Below, piece after piece: positions 63,187 to 64,000 of a stretch of DNA of 64,000 nt (the stretch's first letter is position 1; the number at the start of each line of letters is the position of its first letter). The position numbers and the translations under genes were made by a program. The notes under the pieces were generated by a model. It did not search any database. It was not told the DNA's origin and saw only the letters and a list, made by a program, of their open reading frames with translations. The DNA is taken from the NCBI RefSeq assembly GCF_024756255.1, contig NZ_JANUHB010000002.1:868001-932000 (forward strand), read 5' to 3'. Origin of the DNA: Massilia agilis (GTDB lineage: Bacteria > Pseudomonadota > Gammaproteobacteria > Burkholderiales > Burkholderiaceae_D).

Positions 63187-63262
63187 CGTAGGGTGGGCAC
63201 TTGTGCCCACGCGGTCCGCACGCGCCTTGTGCAGCGGCGTGGGCTCAAGAGCCCACCCTACG
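63187..63262. repeat. REP-like palindromic doublet, GTAGGGTGGGC family, copy D
   Basis: A 76-nt element between prpF and prpD, so inside an operon: left CGTAGGGTGGGCAC, right complement GAGCCCACCCTACG, inner GGGC hairpins and ACGCG boxes. It may affect relative prpF/prpD transcript levels. Confidence 0.88.
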
Positions 63263-63269
63263 ATTTACA

Positions 63270-64000
63270 TCAGAACGCGTCGCCCGGAACGCGCACCCAG
63301 CCTTCCATCAGCACGCGCGCACTGCGGCTCATGATGGCCTTGTTGACGCTCCATTCGCCGTTCACCTGGCTCGCCTCGGCGCCAACCCGCAGCGTGCCGG
63401 ACGGATGGCCGAAGCGCACCGCATTGCGTTCGCCGCCGCCGGCCGCCAGGTTCACCAGCGTGCCCGGAATCGCCGCAGCGGTGCCGATCGCGACCGCCGC
63501 CGTGCCCATCATCGCGTGGTGCAGCTTACCCATCGACATGGCACGCACCAGCAGGTCGATGTCGCCAGCCTTGACCGGCTTGCCGCTGGACGCCACATAG
63601 TCGGCCGGCTTGGCCACGAACGCGACCTTGGGCGTGTGCTGGCGCTTTGCGGCCTCGTCCACATGCTTGATCAGGCCCATGCGCACTGCCCCGTGCGCGC
63701 GGATCGTCTCGAACATGGCAAGCGCCTTCGGGTCGCCGTTGATCGCTTCCTGCAGCTCGGTGCCGGTGTAGCCGATCGCCTCGGCGTTCACAAAAATGGT
63801 CGGGATGCCGGCATTGATCATGGTCGCCTTGAGCGTGCCCACGCCTGGCACTTCGAGGTCATCGACCAGGTTCCCGGTCGGGAACATCGAACCGCCCGCG
63901 CCCTCTTCCTCGGCTGCCGGGTCCATGAATTCAAGCTGCACTTCCGCAGCCGGGAAGGTCACGCCATCCAGTTCGAAGTCGCCGGTTTCCTGCACCGCGC
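63270..64000 (-). CDS. prpF: 2-methylaconitate cis-trans isomerase PrpF (window-truncated)
   Basis: The last 242 codons are visible; the 5' end lies beyond the window. The sequence (GSMFPTGNLVDDL, INAGIPTIFV, VRFGHPSGTLRVG near the end) matches PrpF, which isomerises 2-methylaconitate between AcnD and hydratase steps of the methylcitrate cycle. The rest of the prp operon presumably continues to the right. Confidence 0.9.
   Translation of the reverse strand, partial: AVQETGDFELDGVTFPAAEVQLEFMDPAAEEEGAGGSMFPTGNLVDDLEVPGVGTLKATMINAGIPTIFVNAEAIGYTGTELQEAINGDPKALAMFETIRAHGAVRMGLIKHVDEAAKRQHTPKVAFVAKPADYVASSGKPVKAGDIDLLVRAMSMGKLHHAMMGTAAVAIGTAAAIPGTLVNLAAGGGERNAVRFGHPSGTLRVGAEASQVNGEWSVNKAIMSRSARVLMEGWVRVPGDAF

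Overview
The window is GC-rich, densely coded DNA from a beta-proteobacterium. Gene content and order (rsgA after a pterin dehydratase, lptFG divergent from pepA, a cysI/DUF934/cysH/cysD/cysN cluster, a wsp operon) and protein sequences fit Oxalobacteraceae, most likely Massilia, Telluria or a close relative. This placement is inference from recognised families, not a database match. I found no rRNA, tRNA, CRISPR array or insertion sequence.

Layout. 1-3451: housekeeping (end of a pterin-4a-carbinolamine dehydratase gene, rsgA, argF, argG, strong terminator). 3573-14515: a polysaccharide-utilisation locus for a uronate polymer, probably alginate-like. It has a TonB-dependent receptor behind LacI-type operators, a LacI regulator, an SDR reductase, a Tat-exported heparinase II/III-fold lyase, KDG kinase, an MFS hexuronate-type transporter, an SGNH esterase, a jelly-roll lyase and an RraA-like aldolase. 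14578-14901: a YkgJ-type Cys-cluster protein. 15017-23372: a complete wspABCDEFR surface-sensing/c-di-GMP operon. 23413-28591: M28 peptidase, SDR, murB, yajQ and an FMN nitronate-monooxygenase-like protein. 28863-37834: a PAS-GGDEF-EAL protein with a degenerate EAL domain, a DHH phosphoesterase, a LytS-type kinase with a LytTR regulator, an orphan NarX-type kinase and an SbmA/YddA-like ABC exporter.

37835-41935: a lower-GC accessory island with unfamiliar genes, broken small ORFs and attC-like repeats. Its best item is a 256-residue protein (38214-38984) that looks like a stand-alone HslV/proteasome-type N-terminal threonine hydrolase. After Met removal it would have Thr1, Asp17, a Lys at the Lys33-equivalent position and a Gly-Ser-Gly-Ser motif. 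A uridine-kinase-like gene and an exported Cys-containing protein follow.

41939-49008: assimilatory sulfate reduction (cysB divergent from cysI-DUF934-cysH-cysD-cysN-cobA). 49021-57852: hypothetical genes, a large secreted seven-repeat (predicted beta-propeller) DUF4214 protein, a small CbiX chelatase, lptG/lptF, pepA and small genes. 58167-64000: xthA, a second PAS-GGDEF-EAL protein with intact motifs, and the methylcitrate-cycle genes prpD and prpF (cut by the window end).

Themes. Cyclic-di-GMP is prominent: wspR, yajQ and two GGDEF-EAL proteins. Palindromic REP-like elements of at least three types sit at five of the six convergent gene junctions. Both GGDEF-EAL genes take their TAG stop codon from the edge of such an element.
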